This document shows positions 15,125 to 23,185 of a stretch of 64,000 nucleotides of DNA, in pieces. Where the stretch lies: assembly GCA_017887325.1 (NCBI GenBank), contig JAGHIE010000011.1, forward strand, positions 1 to 64,000. Direction: 5' to 3'. Within the stretch, counting starts at the first letter, position 1. Each line of letters starts with the position of its first letter. The notes under the pieces are model-generated. The model was not told the DNA's origin and searched no databases. It worked only from the letters and a program-made list of their open reading frames with translations. The stretch is from Oscillospiraceae bacterium (lineage in GTDB: Bacteria; Bacillota; Clostridia; Oscillospirales; Ruminococcaceae). Both the position numbers and the translations under genes were made by a program.

Positions 15125-15883
15125 TTATATAATATTGATATTATTTTCTTTATATAATTCTTTTAATGCACTTGAGATATTATCATCTGTGATTATATTG
15201 TGAGTTTCACAAAGAGGTGATAAAGTCATACTGGCATTTTGTTCAAATTTTGAATTGTCTGCTAAAAAGAATATTTGACTTCCATTTTCAATTAATAATT
15301 TTTGTAAATCAATTAATTCATAACAAAAATCTTGAATTCCATGTTTTATAGAAATAGCAGATGGAAATATAAAAGATTTAGTAAAATGTAAATTACATAA
15401 TGAATTTATAGCAATGGAGCCATAAAAGGCTTTTTCACTTGTAAGATACAATCCACCTGTGGAAATGATATTAAAACCAGTACAGTCTGATAAGATGTTA
15501 ATTACTTCTGTAGAGTATGTTACTACAGTAAGTTTTTTAAAATTTTCTTTTAAAGCATATGCAAAACTAACGGCAGTGCTACCAGAATCTATTGCAATAA
15601 TATCATTTTCATTTATGTATTTCATTGCTTTTTTAGTTAATTCATTTTTTTGATTAATATGTTCATTTAGTCTTTCTTCAAGAATAGGAAAACTTTTAGT
15701 TTCACTAATTGCTATTGCTCCTCCATGAACACGACGAAGTTTTCCTGATTTTTCTAAAAATAATAAATCTTTTCTTATTGTTTCTATAGATACATTTAAA
15801 TTGTTTATTAAATCTGAAACAGTTATAGATTTATCTTTATTTATTTTATCTAATATATAATCATATCTTTCATTGGCAAACAA
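15125..15883 (-). CDS. DeoR-family transcriptional repressor
   Basis: Likely represses its own operon (PHP hydrolase and transporter) until a phosphorylated sugar-like effector binds. I chose a TTG start at 15883 (252 residues) because GGAGGTG sits 7 nt before it and the product then begins FANERYDYIL, as DeoR proteins do; the longer frame to 15925 has no ribosome site. The N-terminal winged helix-turn-helix spans about 1-58 (VSDLINNLNVSIETIRKDLLFLEKSGKLRRVHGGA); the sensor domain has IAIDSGSTAVSFAYAL near 95 and FLADNSKFEQNA near 206. Direct repeats upstream are candidate operators. Confidence 0.9.
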   Translation of the reverse strand: MFANERYDYILDKINKDKSITVSDLINNLNVSIETIRKDLLFLEKSGKLRRVHGGAIAISETKSFPILEERLNEHINQKNELTKKAMKYINENDIIAIDSGSTAVSFAYALKENFKKLTVVTYSTEVINILSDCTGFNIISTGGLYLTSEKAFYGSIAINSLCNLHFTKSFIFPSAISIKHGIQDFCYELIDLQKLLIENGSQIFFLADNSKFEQNASMTLSPLCETHNIITDDNISSALKELYKENNINII

Positions 15884-15901
15884 ATAAACACCTCCATAAA
15901 A

Positions 15902-15935
15902 ACAATTAAATCCAACCAAATACAATTAAATCCAA
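15902..15935 (-). promoter_or_regulatory. Tandem 14-bp repeats, candidate DeoR operator
   Basis: The 14-mer ACAATTAAATCCAA (plus-strand reading) occurs at 15902-15915 and 15922-15935, exactly 20 bp apart (about two helical turns), with a partial third copy just beyond. They lie immediately upstream of the DeoR ribosome site and downstream of a TTGACA (minus strand, 15963-15968). This suits autorepression; the -10 is poor. Confidence 0.55.
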
Positions 15936-16028
15936 TTAAAAGTTTATCATAAAAAATTAGAATGTCAACAATGAAAAGCATAAATAATAGTTAGATTTAT
16001 TTAGTTTATAGTAAAAAAATATGATATA

Positions 16029-16082
16029 TTGACATTACTACATTATTGTAGTATGATATTCATATCGAAAAAAATTGATATG
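16029..16082 (+). promoter_or_regulatory. arsR promoter with operator
   Basis: TTGACA 16029-16034 and TATGAT 16052-16057 with a 17-bp spacer. The spacer holds a palindrome (ACTACA-TTAT-TGTAGT, 16037-16052). Just downstream is CATATC-N10-GATATG at 16061-16082. The same CATATC-N10-GATATG, with identical spacing, precedes the permease gene at 16435-16456, marking it as the ArsR binding site. Confidence 0.8.
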
Positions 16083-16093
16083 AGGTGAATAAC

Positions 16094-16399
16094 ATGAGTA
16101 GTAATTATGAAAAAGATGCAAAAATATTTAAGGCTCTTTGTGATGAGAAAAGGTTACAAATATTACATCTTTTGAAAAGTGGTGAAAAATGTGCTTGTGT
16201 TTTGATTGATGCTATGGAGATAGGACAGTCATCGCTATCATATCATATGAAGATTTTATGCGAATCTGGTATTGTAAAAAGCAGACAAGACGGAAAATGG
16301 ACACATTATAGATTAAGTAAGTCTGGTAGCGAGCTAGCTTATAATCGTCTGGTAGACATTACAACACCAAATACAGATGCTAAAAATAATTGTTGTTAA
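16094..16399 (+). CDS. arsR: ArsR-family metalloregulator
   Basis: Repressor of the adjacent operon, released by a thiol-reactive metal(loid). ATG 16094 (101 residues) is favoured over GTG 16085 because GAGGTG overlaps the latter and lies 5-6 nt before the former. Winged helix-turn-helix: IFKALCDEKRLQILHLLKSGEKCACVLIDAMEIGQSSLSYHMKIL, followed by GIVKSRQDGKWTHYRL. The CAC pair in KCACVL sits where CxC-type sensors bind arsenite or similar ions; the C-terminus ends in CC and may add thiol ligands. Two matching operators flank the gene. It ends at its own terminator, so basal permease expression comes from a second promoter. Confidence 0.93.
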   Translation: MSSNYEKDAKIFKALCDEKRLQILHLLKSGEKCACVLIDAMEIGQSSLSYHMKILCESGIVKSRQDGKWTHYRLSKSGSELAYNRLVDITTPNTDAKNNCC

Positions 16400-16427
16400 A
16401 AAGTCATTTTAAAATGACTTTTTTTAA
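16398..16427 (+). terminator. Terminator between arsR and the permease gene
   Basis: AAAAGTCATTTT pairs with AAAATGACTTTT as one continuous palindrome followed by a T-run. It separates arsR from the downstream genes, which have their own operator-controlled promoter. Confidence 0.8.
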
Positions 16428-16430
16428 GAA

Positions 16431-16459
16431 TTAACATATCAAATTTTTTTGATATGAAT
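16431..16459 (+). promoter_or_regulatory. Second ArsR operator and promoter before the permease gene
   Basis: CATATC-N10-GATATG at 16435-16456 repeats the arsR operator exactly. TTAACA 16431-16436 and TATGAA 16453-16458 (16-bp spacer) form a plausible promoter fully covered by the operator. Confidence 0.7.
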
Positions 16460-16479
16460 TATTTAAAAGGGGGATAAAT

Positions 16480-17493
16480 GTGGAAATAATACAATCTATA
16501 TTTTTATTTTTTCAAGACCAAATATTAGGTATGAAGTGGTTAAACGAACTTATTGGAAATGGTCTTTCATTAATAGGTTTAGATATCAATCAAAGATTGG
16601 GAGAAAGTATTCAGTTTTTTATATATGATGTTGTTAAAATTACAATATTGCTATGCTTTTTAATTTTTGTAATATCATATATTCAAAGCTATTTTCCACC
16701 TGAACGAAGCAAGAAAATATTGGGCAAGTTTAATGGTGTTGGAGCAAATATCATATCAGCACTACTAGGTACAGTTACTCCTTTTTGCTCATGTTCATCA
16801 ATACCATTGTTTATAGGATTTACAAGTGCAGGGTTACCAATAGGTGTAACATTTTCATTTTTAATATCATCACCTATGGTAGATTTGGGAAGTTTAGTGT
16901 TACTTATGAGTATATTTGGAGGCAAAGTAGCATTAGCTTATGTAATTATAGGACTTGTAATAGCTGTTATTGGTGGTACTATAATAGAAAAATTGCATAT
17001 GGAAAAATATGTTGAAGATTTTGTGAAGAATGCAAGTCAAGTAGATATCGAATCACCAACATTAACTAAAAAAGATAGACTTATATATGCAAAAGAGCAA
17101 GTTAAAACAACATTTAAAAAGGTTTTTCCATATATTTTAATAGGTGTTGCGATTGGAGGGTTGATACATAATTGGATACCAGAAAGTTGGATTGAAAATA
17201 TTTTAGGAAGTAATAATCCTTTTGGTGTTATACTTGCAACACTTATAGGTGTGCCTATGTATGCAGATATTTTTGGAACAATACCAGTTGCAGAAGCTTT
17301 ATTGTCAAAAGGTGCACAATTGGGAACAATTTTATCATTTATGATGGCTGTAACAACATTAAGTTTACCGTCAATGATAATGTTAAAAAAAGCTGTAAAG
17401 CCTAAATTGTTAGCTTTATTTATTCTTATTTGTACAATAGGAATTATAATTGTAGGATATATATTTAATATATTTCACATATATTTATTATAA
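16480..17493 (+). CDS. ArsP-like permease (PF03773 family)
   Basis: 337-residue membrane protein with about eight helices. It carries the family core TPFCSCSSIPLFIGFTSAGLPIGVTFSFLISSPMVD near residues 105-145 and a second half with IPVAEALL. ArsP members of this family export trivalent organoarsenicals, and the CSCSS cysteines are part of their substrate path; others in the family have unknown substrates. Start is GTG 16480, 6 nt after GGGGG; the ATG two bases upstream is in another frame. It is under an ArsR operator and followed by thioredoxin-like and ArsC genes, which supports an arsenic or related metalloid role. Confidence 0.85.
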   Translation: MEIIQSIFLFFQDQILGMKWLNELIGNGLSLIGLDINQRLGESIQFFIYDVVKITILLCFLIFVISYIQSYFPPERSKKILGKFNGVGANIISALLGTVTPFCSCSSIPLFIGFTSAGLPIGVTFSFLISSPMVDLGSLVLLMSIFGGKVALAYVIIGLVIAVIGGTIIEKLHMEKYVEDFVKNASQVDIESPTLTKKDRLIYAKEQVKTTFKKVFPYILIGVAIGGLIHNWIPESWIENILGSNNPFGVILATLIGVPMYADIFGTIPVAEALLSKGAQLGTILSFMMAVTTLSLPSMIMLKKAVKPKLLALFILICTIGIIIVGYIFNIFHIYLL

Positions 17494-17510
17494 TTTGGAG
17501 GTAATGTATA

Positions 17511-17858
17511 ATGGGTTTATTTAATTTATTTAAGAAAAAAGAAAAGAAAGAAACAAAGTGTTGTTGTGGGTGTGGTTGTAATTCAAAACCAACAGATAAT
17601 ACACAAAATACTAAAGATGAGTCTGGTATTAAAATATTAGGTTCAGGTTGTGCAAAATGTATTGAATTAGAAGAAAATACTAAAAAAGCAGTTTTAGAAA
17701 TGGGATTAGATTTTGAAATAGGTCATGTAACAGATTTTGCTGAAATAGCAAGTTATGGTGTAATGACTACTCCTGCTTTAGTATTAAATGGTAAAGTTTT
17801 ATCATATGGAAAAGTATTGTCAGTAGATGAGATAAAAGAAATTTTAAAAAATATATAG
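17511..17858 (+). CDS. Thioredoxin-like protein with Cys-rich N-terminus
   Basis: 115 residues. Residues 40-115 form a small thioredoxin fold of the MTH895/TM0996 type with the redox pair C47-A-K-C50 (GSGCAKCIELE) and the cis-Pro loop MTTPAL. The N-terminal 35 residues are lysine-rich and then have five cysteines in CCCGCGC (C17, C18, C19, C21, C23), a likely metal or metalloid binding tail. Its place between the permease and arsC suggests it delivers electrons to ArsC or hands thiol-bound metalloid to the permease. GGAGG ribosome site 8 nt upstream. Confidence 0.85.
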   Translation: MGLFNLFKKKEKKETKCCCGCGCNSKPTDNTQNTKDESGIKILGSGCAKCIELEENTKKAVLEMGLDFEIGHVTDFAEIASYGVMTTPALVLNGKVLSYGKVLSVDEIKEILKNI

Positions 17859-17866
17859 AGGTAGAT

Positions 17867-18283
17867 ATGAAAAATAATATGCCAAAAGTTGCTTTTATTT
17901 GTGTACATAATTCTTGTCGCAGTCAAATAGCAGAAGCATTAGGAAAAAGTTTGGCTAGTGATGTTTTTGAGAGTTATTCTGCAGGAACAGAAACAAAACC
18001 ACAAATTAATCAAGACGCAGTTAGGATTATGAAAGAAAAATTTAACATTGATATGGAAAAAACACAGTATTCAAAATTGTTAAGTGATATTCCAAATGTA
18101 GATATTGTCATTACTATGGGATGTAATGTTAATTGTCCTTTTCTTCCTTGTAAACACAGAGAAGATTGGGGATTAGAAGATCCAACAGGAAAAAGTGATG
18201 AAGATTTTATTTTAACAATTAATAAAATAAAGCAGAATATATTGGATTTAAAGGAAAGAATAAAAGAAAATACCTTGATGTAA
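17867..18283 (+). CDS. arsC: Arsenate reductase, low-molecular-weight phosphatase type
   Basis: Reduces arsenate to arsenite with electrons from a thioredoxin-like donor. 138 residues with the phosphatase P-loop C12-VHNSC-R18 near the N-terminus and further cysteines at C86, C90 and C95 in MGCNVNCPFLPC for the disulfide relay, then the DPTGKSDEDF motif. The Cys spacing resembles the clostridial/actinobacterial form rather than the 82/89 pair of Bacillus ArsC. It starts 8 nt after the thioredoxin-like gene, its probable electron donor. The stop codon lies inside the terminator stem. Confidence 0.9.
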   Translation: MKNNMPKVAFICVHNSCRSQIAEALGKSLASDVFESYSAGTETKPQINQDAVRIMKEKFNIDMEKTQYSKLLSDIPNVDIVITMGCNVNCPFLPCKHREDWGLEDPTGKSDEDFILTINKIKQNILDLKERIKENTLM

Positions 18284-18305
18284 TTATTACATCAAGGTAT
18301 TTTTT
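18268..18305. terminator. Terminator after arsC, shared with the convergent LysR gene
   Basis: AATACCTTGATGTAAT pairs with ATTACATCAAGGTATT (about 15 bp) followed by T6. The left arm is preceded by A-rich sequence, so it may also stop the LysR transcript from the other strand. Confidence 0.88.
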
Positions 18306-18311
18306 ATTAGA

Positions 18312-19193
18312 TTAAATTTTATTATGTTCATCAATTAATGTTAATAATCTTTTTAATATTGGACTATTATTTGATGATTTGTAATAAAGGCCAACAGATA
18401 AAACCGGAGAGTTTTCTATTGGAATTTGTATTAAATCTTCATTTTTATGAATAAGAATACTAGGGAATACGCCAACTCCATATCCTGATTTTAAGAAAGT
18501 TGTGATAGCTTCTGGAAAATCGCAGAATGAGTATTCCCATCTTGGTCTATCATTTATTAATTGCATTTGAAATGAAGCTAGTTTAGGGGGACATATATTA
18601 GGTGCACATAATACTAAGTGTTCATTTTCCAATTGGGATAGAGAAATAGTTTTTTTACTAGAAAATTTATGTTCTTTTACACAAACACAACAAACATCAG
18701 AAGAAATTATTTCTTTATATTGAAAGTGTTTTTTTTGATGTTTATTTATATTAAATCCTAAAAATGCATCTAAAGACCCTTCTTCTAAAGATCTAGCCAA
18801 ATATGGAGCGAATAATAGTGATATTCGAAGTCTAAGAGACGGGATTTCTTTGTGCAGAGTATTAAAATAGCTATCAAGTATATTAAACAGGGGAGTGTAT
18901 TCACCACCCATAGAAAAAAGTTGAATATTAGGTTGTGCAGTAGATTTAAATCTGTTTTTAGCAGTCATAGATAAATGTAATATTTGTTTAGCGTCTTCTA
19001 TAAATAATATACCTTCTTGTGTAAGAGATACAGATCTTGTAGTTCTGTGAAATAATTTATATCCTAATTCTGTTTCAAGTGATTGAATTTGATGAGATAT
19101 AGCAGGTTGTGATATATTTCTTTCTTCTGAAGCAAGTGCAAAATTTAAGTGCTTTGCTACAGAAAGAAAACAACTCAGTTGAAAGGTATTCAT
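18312..19193 (-). CDS. LysR-family transcriptional regulator
   Basis: 293 residues. N-terminal winged helix-turn-helix at 1-60 (FLSVAKHLNFALASEERNISQPAISHQIQSLE.ELGYKLFHRTTRSVSLT), followed by the LysR substrate-binding domain (about 90-290). Effector unknown. It is divergent from an ABC exporter pair, with 228 bp between them that contain a palindrome near the regulator start. LysR proteins commonly control the divergent neighbour, so it may regulate the exporter. AGGAG ribosome site 8 nt before ATG. Confidence 0.92.
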   Translation of the reverse strand: MNTFQLSCFLSVAKHLNFALASEERNISQPAISHQIQSLETELGYKLFHRTTRSVSLTQEGILFIEDAKQILHLSMTAKNRFKSTAQPNIQLFSMGGEYTPLFNILDSYFNTLHKEIPSLRLRISLLFAPYLARSLEEGSLDAFLGFNINKHQKKHFQYKEIISSDVCCVCVKEHKFSSKKTISLSQLENEHLVLCAPNICPPKLASFQMQLINDRPRWEYSFCDFPEAITTFLKSGYGVGVFPSILIHKNEDLIQIPIENSPVLSVGLYYKSSNNSPILKRLLTLIDEHNKI

Positions 19194-19207
19194 AAAATAC
19201 TCCTTTA

Positions 19208-19232
19208 TATTAATAAAATATTTTTATTAATA
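19208..19232. promoter_or_regulatory. AT-rich palindrome, candidate LysR binding site
   Basis: TTAATAA-A-TATTT-TTATTAA forms a 21-bp inverted repeat within a few bases of the LysR ribosome site, of the size LysR proteins bind. AT-richness makes a chance occurrence possible. Confidence 0.35.
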
Positions 19233-19421
19233 ATAACATTTTTGAACTTCACTTGCAATAAAAAATTTAATATAATTATTCTATAAGTATATAAAAAAGG
19301 ATTTAAAATATAAAAAGACTATTTGCAATTTTCTTGATGAGGTGATTATAGATAAAATTAATATTAAGAAAAATAAGTTATTAAATTAAAATTTTACAAA
19401 TAATAAAAGGAGGATAGCACA

Positions 19422-21191
19422 ATGATAAAAACATTATTTAAACAAATAAAACAATATAAGAAATCGTCAATATTATCACCAGTGTTTGTAATATTTGAAG
19501 TTATTTTAGAAGTATTAATTCCATTTATAACAGCTTCAATTATAGATAAAGGAATAGAAGCTGGAAATATGCAAAAAGTATATTTTTATGGTGGACTTAT
19601 GATTATAATGGCAGTTTTGAGCCTTATATGTGGTGTTTTAGCAGGAAAATATGCGGCAACAGCAAGTGCTGGATTTGCAGCTAATTTGAGAGAAGGTATG
19701 TATGAAAATATACAAAAATTTTCTTTTTCAAATATAGATAAATATAGTACAGCAGGTCTTGTTACAAGAATGACAACAGATGTAACAAACATTCAAAATG
19801 CATATCAAATGTGCATCAGAATTGCAGTAAGAGCGCCATTAATGTTTTTGTGTAGTATGAGTATGTGTATATTCATTAATGCAAAATTAAGTATTATATT
19901 TTTGGTTGCGTTGGTAATTTTAGCAAGTGCCTTGATTTTAATTATGACAAAAGCATCTAAGATTTTTAAACAAGTATTTAATAAATATGATGATTTAAAT
20001 GCTAGTGTTCAAGAAAATATTTCAGGGATAAGAGTTGTAAAAGCGTTTGTAAGAGAAGATTATGAAAATAAAAAATTTATAAAAGCAGCAGAAAATCTTT
20101 ATAAAATGTTTGTAAAAGCAGAAAGTTTATTAGCTTTCAACAACCCTGCAATGATGATTGTAATTTATGGTTGTATAATTGCTTTATCATGGTTTGGGGC
20201 TAAATTTATCGTTGCTGGAAACTTGACTACTGGCGAATTAACATCTATGTTTAGTTATGTTATGAGCATGATGATGTCTCTTATGATGTTTTCTATGGTA
20301 TTTGTTATGATAAGTATGAGTGCTGCAAGTGGAAAACGTATAGCTGAAGTTTTAGAAGAACAAGCAGATTTACATAACCCAGCAAATCCAGAAACAAATA
20401 TTAAAGATGGTAGTATAGATTTCAATCATGTTAATTTTTCTTATAAACATGGTAGTGGAGAAAAAACACTTAGAGATATTGATATACATATAAAATCAGG
20501 AGAAACAGTTGGTATAATTGGTGGAACAGGTTGTGGTAAATCAAGTTTAGTAAATTTAATAAGCCGATTATATGATGTTGATGATGGTTCAGTATGTGTA
20601 GGCGGAATTGATGTTAGAAATTACGATATGGAAATGTTGAGAAATCAAGTTTCAGTTGTATTACAAAAAAATGTATTATTCTCAGGAACTATCTTAGATA
20701 ATTTAAGATGGGGTAAAGAAGATGCAACAGAAGAAGAATGTATAGAAGCTTGTAAACAAGCATGTGCAAATGATTTTATAGAAAAATTCCCAGATAAGTA
20801 TAATACTTGGATAGAACAAGGTGGTAACAATGTATCTGGTGGACAAAAACAAAGACTTTGTATTGCAAGAGCTTTATTAAAGAAACCAAAAATACTTATT
20901 TTAGACGACTCAACAAGTGCTGTTGATACACATACAGATTCAAAAATCAGAGAAGCATTTGCAACTAAAATTCCAGGAACAACTAAGCTTATTATTGCAC
21001 AAAGAATTTCTAGCGTACAAGATGCAGATAGAATTATAGTGATGGATGACGGCAAGATAAATGCTTTTGATACACATGAAAATTTATTAAAAACTAATGA
21101 TATATATAAAGAAATTTACGAAACACAAGTGAAAGGTAGTGGAGATTTCGACGAAGATATGTCAGAAGATAAGAATGGTGGTGAAAGATAA
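19422..21191 (+). CDS. Heterodimeric ABC exporter, degenerate-site subunit
   Basis: 589 residues: six membrane helices (1-300) and a nucleotide-binding domain. Walker A GGTGCGKSS near residue 368, signature VSGGQKQR, Walker B ILILDDSTSAVD in which D496 replaces the catalytic Glu. An Asp here marks the half with the degenerate Walker B of heterodimeric type IV exporters such as TM287/288 or BmrCD. The downstream gene overlaps by 1 nt and supplies the partner. Export of drugs, peptides or lipids is possible, but no substrate can be assigned. AGGAGG ribosome site. Divergent from a LysR gene. Confidence 0.93.
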   Translation: MIKTLFKQIKQYKKSSILSPVFVIFEVILEVLIPFITASIIDKGIEAGNMQKVYFYGGLMIIMAVLSLICGVLAGKYAATASAGFAANLREGMYENIQKFSFSNIDKYSTAGLVTRMTTDVTNIQNAYQMCIRIAVRAPLMFLCSMSMCIFINAKLSIIFLVALVILASALILIMTKASKIFKQVFNKYDDLNASVQENISGIRVVKAFVREDYENKKFIKAAENLYKMFVKAESLLAFNNPAMMIVIYGCIIALSWFGAKFIVAGNLTTGELTSMFSYVMSMMMSLMMFSMVFVMISMSAASGKRIAEVLEEQADLHNPANPETNIKDGSIDFNHVNFSYKHGSGEKTLRDIDIHIKSGETVGIIGGTGCGKSSLVNLISRLYDVDDGSVCVGGIDVRNYDMEMLRNQVSVVLQKNVLFSGTILDNLRWGKEDATEEECIEACKQACANDFIEKFPDKYNTWIEQGGNNVSGGQKQRLCIARALLKKPKILILDDSTSAVDTHTDSKIREAFATKIPGTTKLIIAQRISSVQDADRIIVMDDGKINAFDTHENLLKTNDIYKEIYETQVKGSGDFDEDMSEDKNGGER

Positions 21192-23068
21192 TGAGAGGAC
21201 CAAAAGTTGATAATCCAACAAAAATTTTAAATAGAGTTTTGAAAGAGGTTGTAAAAAATTATAAATTTTCTTTTATAATGGTTATAGTTTGTATAATAGC
21301 TACAGCTTTTGCAACTTTAAGAGGAACATTGTTCTTTAAAAGTTTGATAGATGATTATATTGTTCCTTTAACAAAATCTCAAACACCAGATTTTACAGAA
21401 TTATTTAAAGCACTACTTTCATTAGCTTTTACATATATAATAGGAATATTGTGTGCATATGGATATAATAGAATTATGGTAAATATAAGCCAAGGTACTA
21501 TGAAAGCGTTTCGTGTAGAGTTATTTACAAAAATGGAATCATTTCCTATAAAATATTTTGATACACACGCTCATGGTGATATTATGTCAGTATACACAAA
21601 TGACGTTGATACTTTAAGACAATTGATAAGCCAAAGTATACCTCAAGTAATTAACTCTATTGTTACAATAGTTATAACATTCATAAGTATGGTTGCTTTA
21701 GATATTCCATTAACATTGATAACACTTGTTATGGTATGCTTTATGTTGTTTTCAGTAAAAACAATTACTGCAAAATCAAAATATTATTTTGAAAAACAAC
21801 AAAAATCTTTGGGTAAAGTTAATGGATATATAGAAGAAATGATGGAAGGACAAAAGGTTGTTAAAGTTTTCTGTCATGAAGAAAAAAGTTTGGAGCAATT
21901 TAAAATAATAAATGATGAATTAAGAGATAATGCAGATAATGCTAACAAGTTTGCAAATATAATGATGCCATTAAATTTTAACCTTGGTAATATAAGTTAT
22001 GTTTTATGTGCTGTTATTGGTGCAATTTTATCTTTAAATGGTGTACTAGGTTTAACATTGGGAACATTAGTATCATTCTTGTCATTGAACAAAAGTTTTA
22101 CTCAACCAATATCACAAATAAGCCAACAAATGAACAGTGTTGTTATGGCTATGGCAGGTGCAGAACGTATTTTTGAATTATTAGATGAAAAATCTGAAGA
22201 AGATAATGGTTATGTTGAATTAGTAAATGTAAAAGAAGCACCAGATGGAAGTTTAATAGAAACAAAAAATAGAACTGGTGTTTGGGCTTGGAAACACCCT
22301 CATAAAGCAGATGGAACAGTAACATACACTAGATTACAAGGTGATGTAACATTTAATGGTGTAGATTTTGGTTATGATGATAAAAAAATTGTTTTACATG
22401 ATATAAGACTATATGCAACACCAGGACAAAAGATAGCATTTGTTGGAAGTACTGGAGCTGGAAAAACTACTATTACAAACTTAATAAATAGATTTTATGA
22501 TATCCAAGACGGAAAAATCAGATATGATAATATAAATATCAATAAAATAAAGAAATCAGACTTGCGTCGTTCTCTTGGTATAGTTTTACAAGATACACAC
22601 TTATTCACAGGTACAGTTTTAGATAACATAAGATATGGTAGATTAGATGCAACAGATGAAGAATGTATTTTAGCAGCAAAACTTGCAAATGCTCATTCTT
22701 TTATAAAACATTTACCAGATGGATATAATACTATGCTTAATGGTGACGGTGGTAACTTGAGTCAAGGACAAAGACAGCTTTTAGCAATAGCTAGAGCGGC
22801 TGTTGCTGATCCACCTGTTTTAATATTAGACGAAGCAACATCATCTATAGATACTCGTACAGAAATGTTAGTACAAGAAGGTATGGATAGATTGATGAAA
22901 GGTAGAACTACATTTGTAATAGCTCACAGATTATCTACAGTTAAAAATTCAGATTGTATCATGGTTTTAGAGCAAGGTAGAATTATTGAAAGAGGAACTC
23001 ATGATGAGTTAATTGAAGAAAAAGGTAGATATTATCAACTATATACAGGTAATTCAATAGGTCAATAG
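21191..23068 (+). CDS. Heterodimeric ABC exporter, catalytic subunit
   Basis: 625 residues: six membrane helices, then a nucleotide-binding domain with Walker A GSTGAGKTT, signature LSQGQRQL (Gln for Gly) and Walker B VLILDEATSSID with the catalytic E548. Its altered signature and the partner's altered Walker B together build one degenerate ATP site, exactly as in BmrCD-type heterodimers. Between the two domains is a 50-residue insert with NRTGVWAWKHPHKADG that is frequent in clostridial members. Overlaps the partner gene (TAATG) and ends at a terminator, making a two-gene operon. Confidence 0.93.
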   Translation: MRGPKVDNPTKILNRVLKEVVKNYKFSFIMVIVCIIATAFATLRGTLFFKSLIDDYIVPLTKSQTPDFTELFKALLSLAFTYIIGILCAYGYNRIMVNISQGTMKAFRVELFTKMESFPIKYFDTHAHGDIMSVYTNDVDTLRQLISQSIPQVINSIVTIVITFISMVALDIPLTLITLVMVCFMLFSVKTITAKSKYYFEKQQKSLGKVNGYIEEMMEGQKVVKVFCHEEKSLEQFKIINDELRDNADNANKFANIMMPLNFNLGNISYVLCAVIGAILSLNGVLGLTLGTLVSFLSLNKSFTQPISQISQQMNSVVMAMAGAERIFELLDEKSEEDNGYVELVNVKEAPDGSLIETKNRTGVWAWKHPHKADGTVTYTRLQGDVTFNGVDFGYDDKKIVLHDIRLYATPGQKIAFVGSTGAGKTTITNLINRFYDIQDGKIRYDNININKIKKSDLRRSLGIVLQDTHLFTGTVLDNIRYGRLDATDEECILAAKLANAHSFIKHLPDGYNTMLNGDGGNLSQGQRQLLAIARAAVADPPVLILDEATSSIDTRTEMLVQEGMDRLMKGRTTFVIAHRLSTVKNSDCIMVLEQGRIIERGTHDELIEEKGRYYQLYTGNSIGQ

Positions 23069-23072
23069 TTTA

Positions 23073-23107
23073 AAAATAGATAAGTTTTTTAACTTATCTA
23101 TTTTTTG
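23073..23107 (+). terminator. Terminator after the ABC exporter operon
   Basis: AAATAGATAAGTT pairs with AACTTATCTATTT (TTTT loop) followed by T-run. A TGGTATAAT extended -10 at 23113-23121 just beyond may start the next gene. Confidence 0.9.
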
Positions 23108-23185
23108 TATTATGGTATAATTTATTTGATTTTATCTTAATAATGTAATATTATTTTAATATACAGATATTTATGGGGGAGAAAT

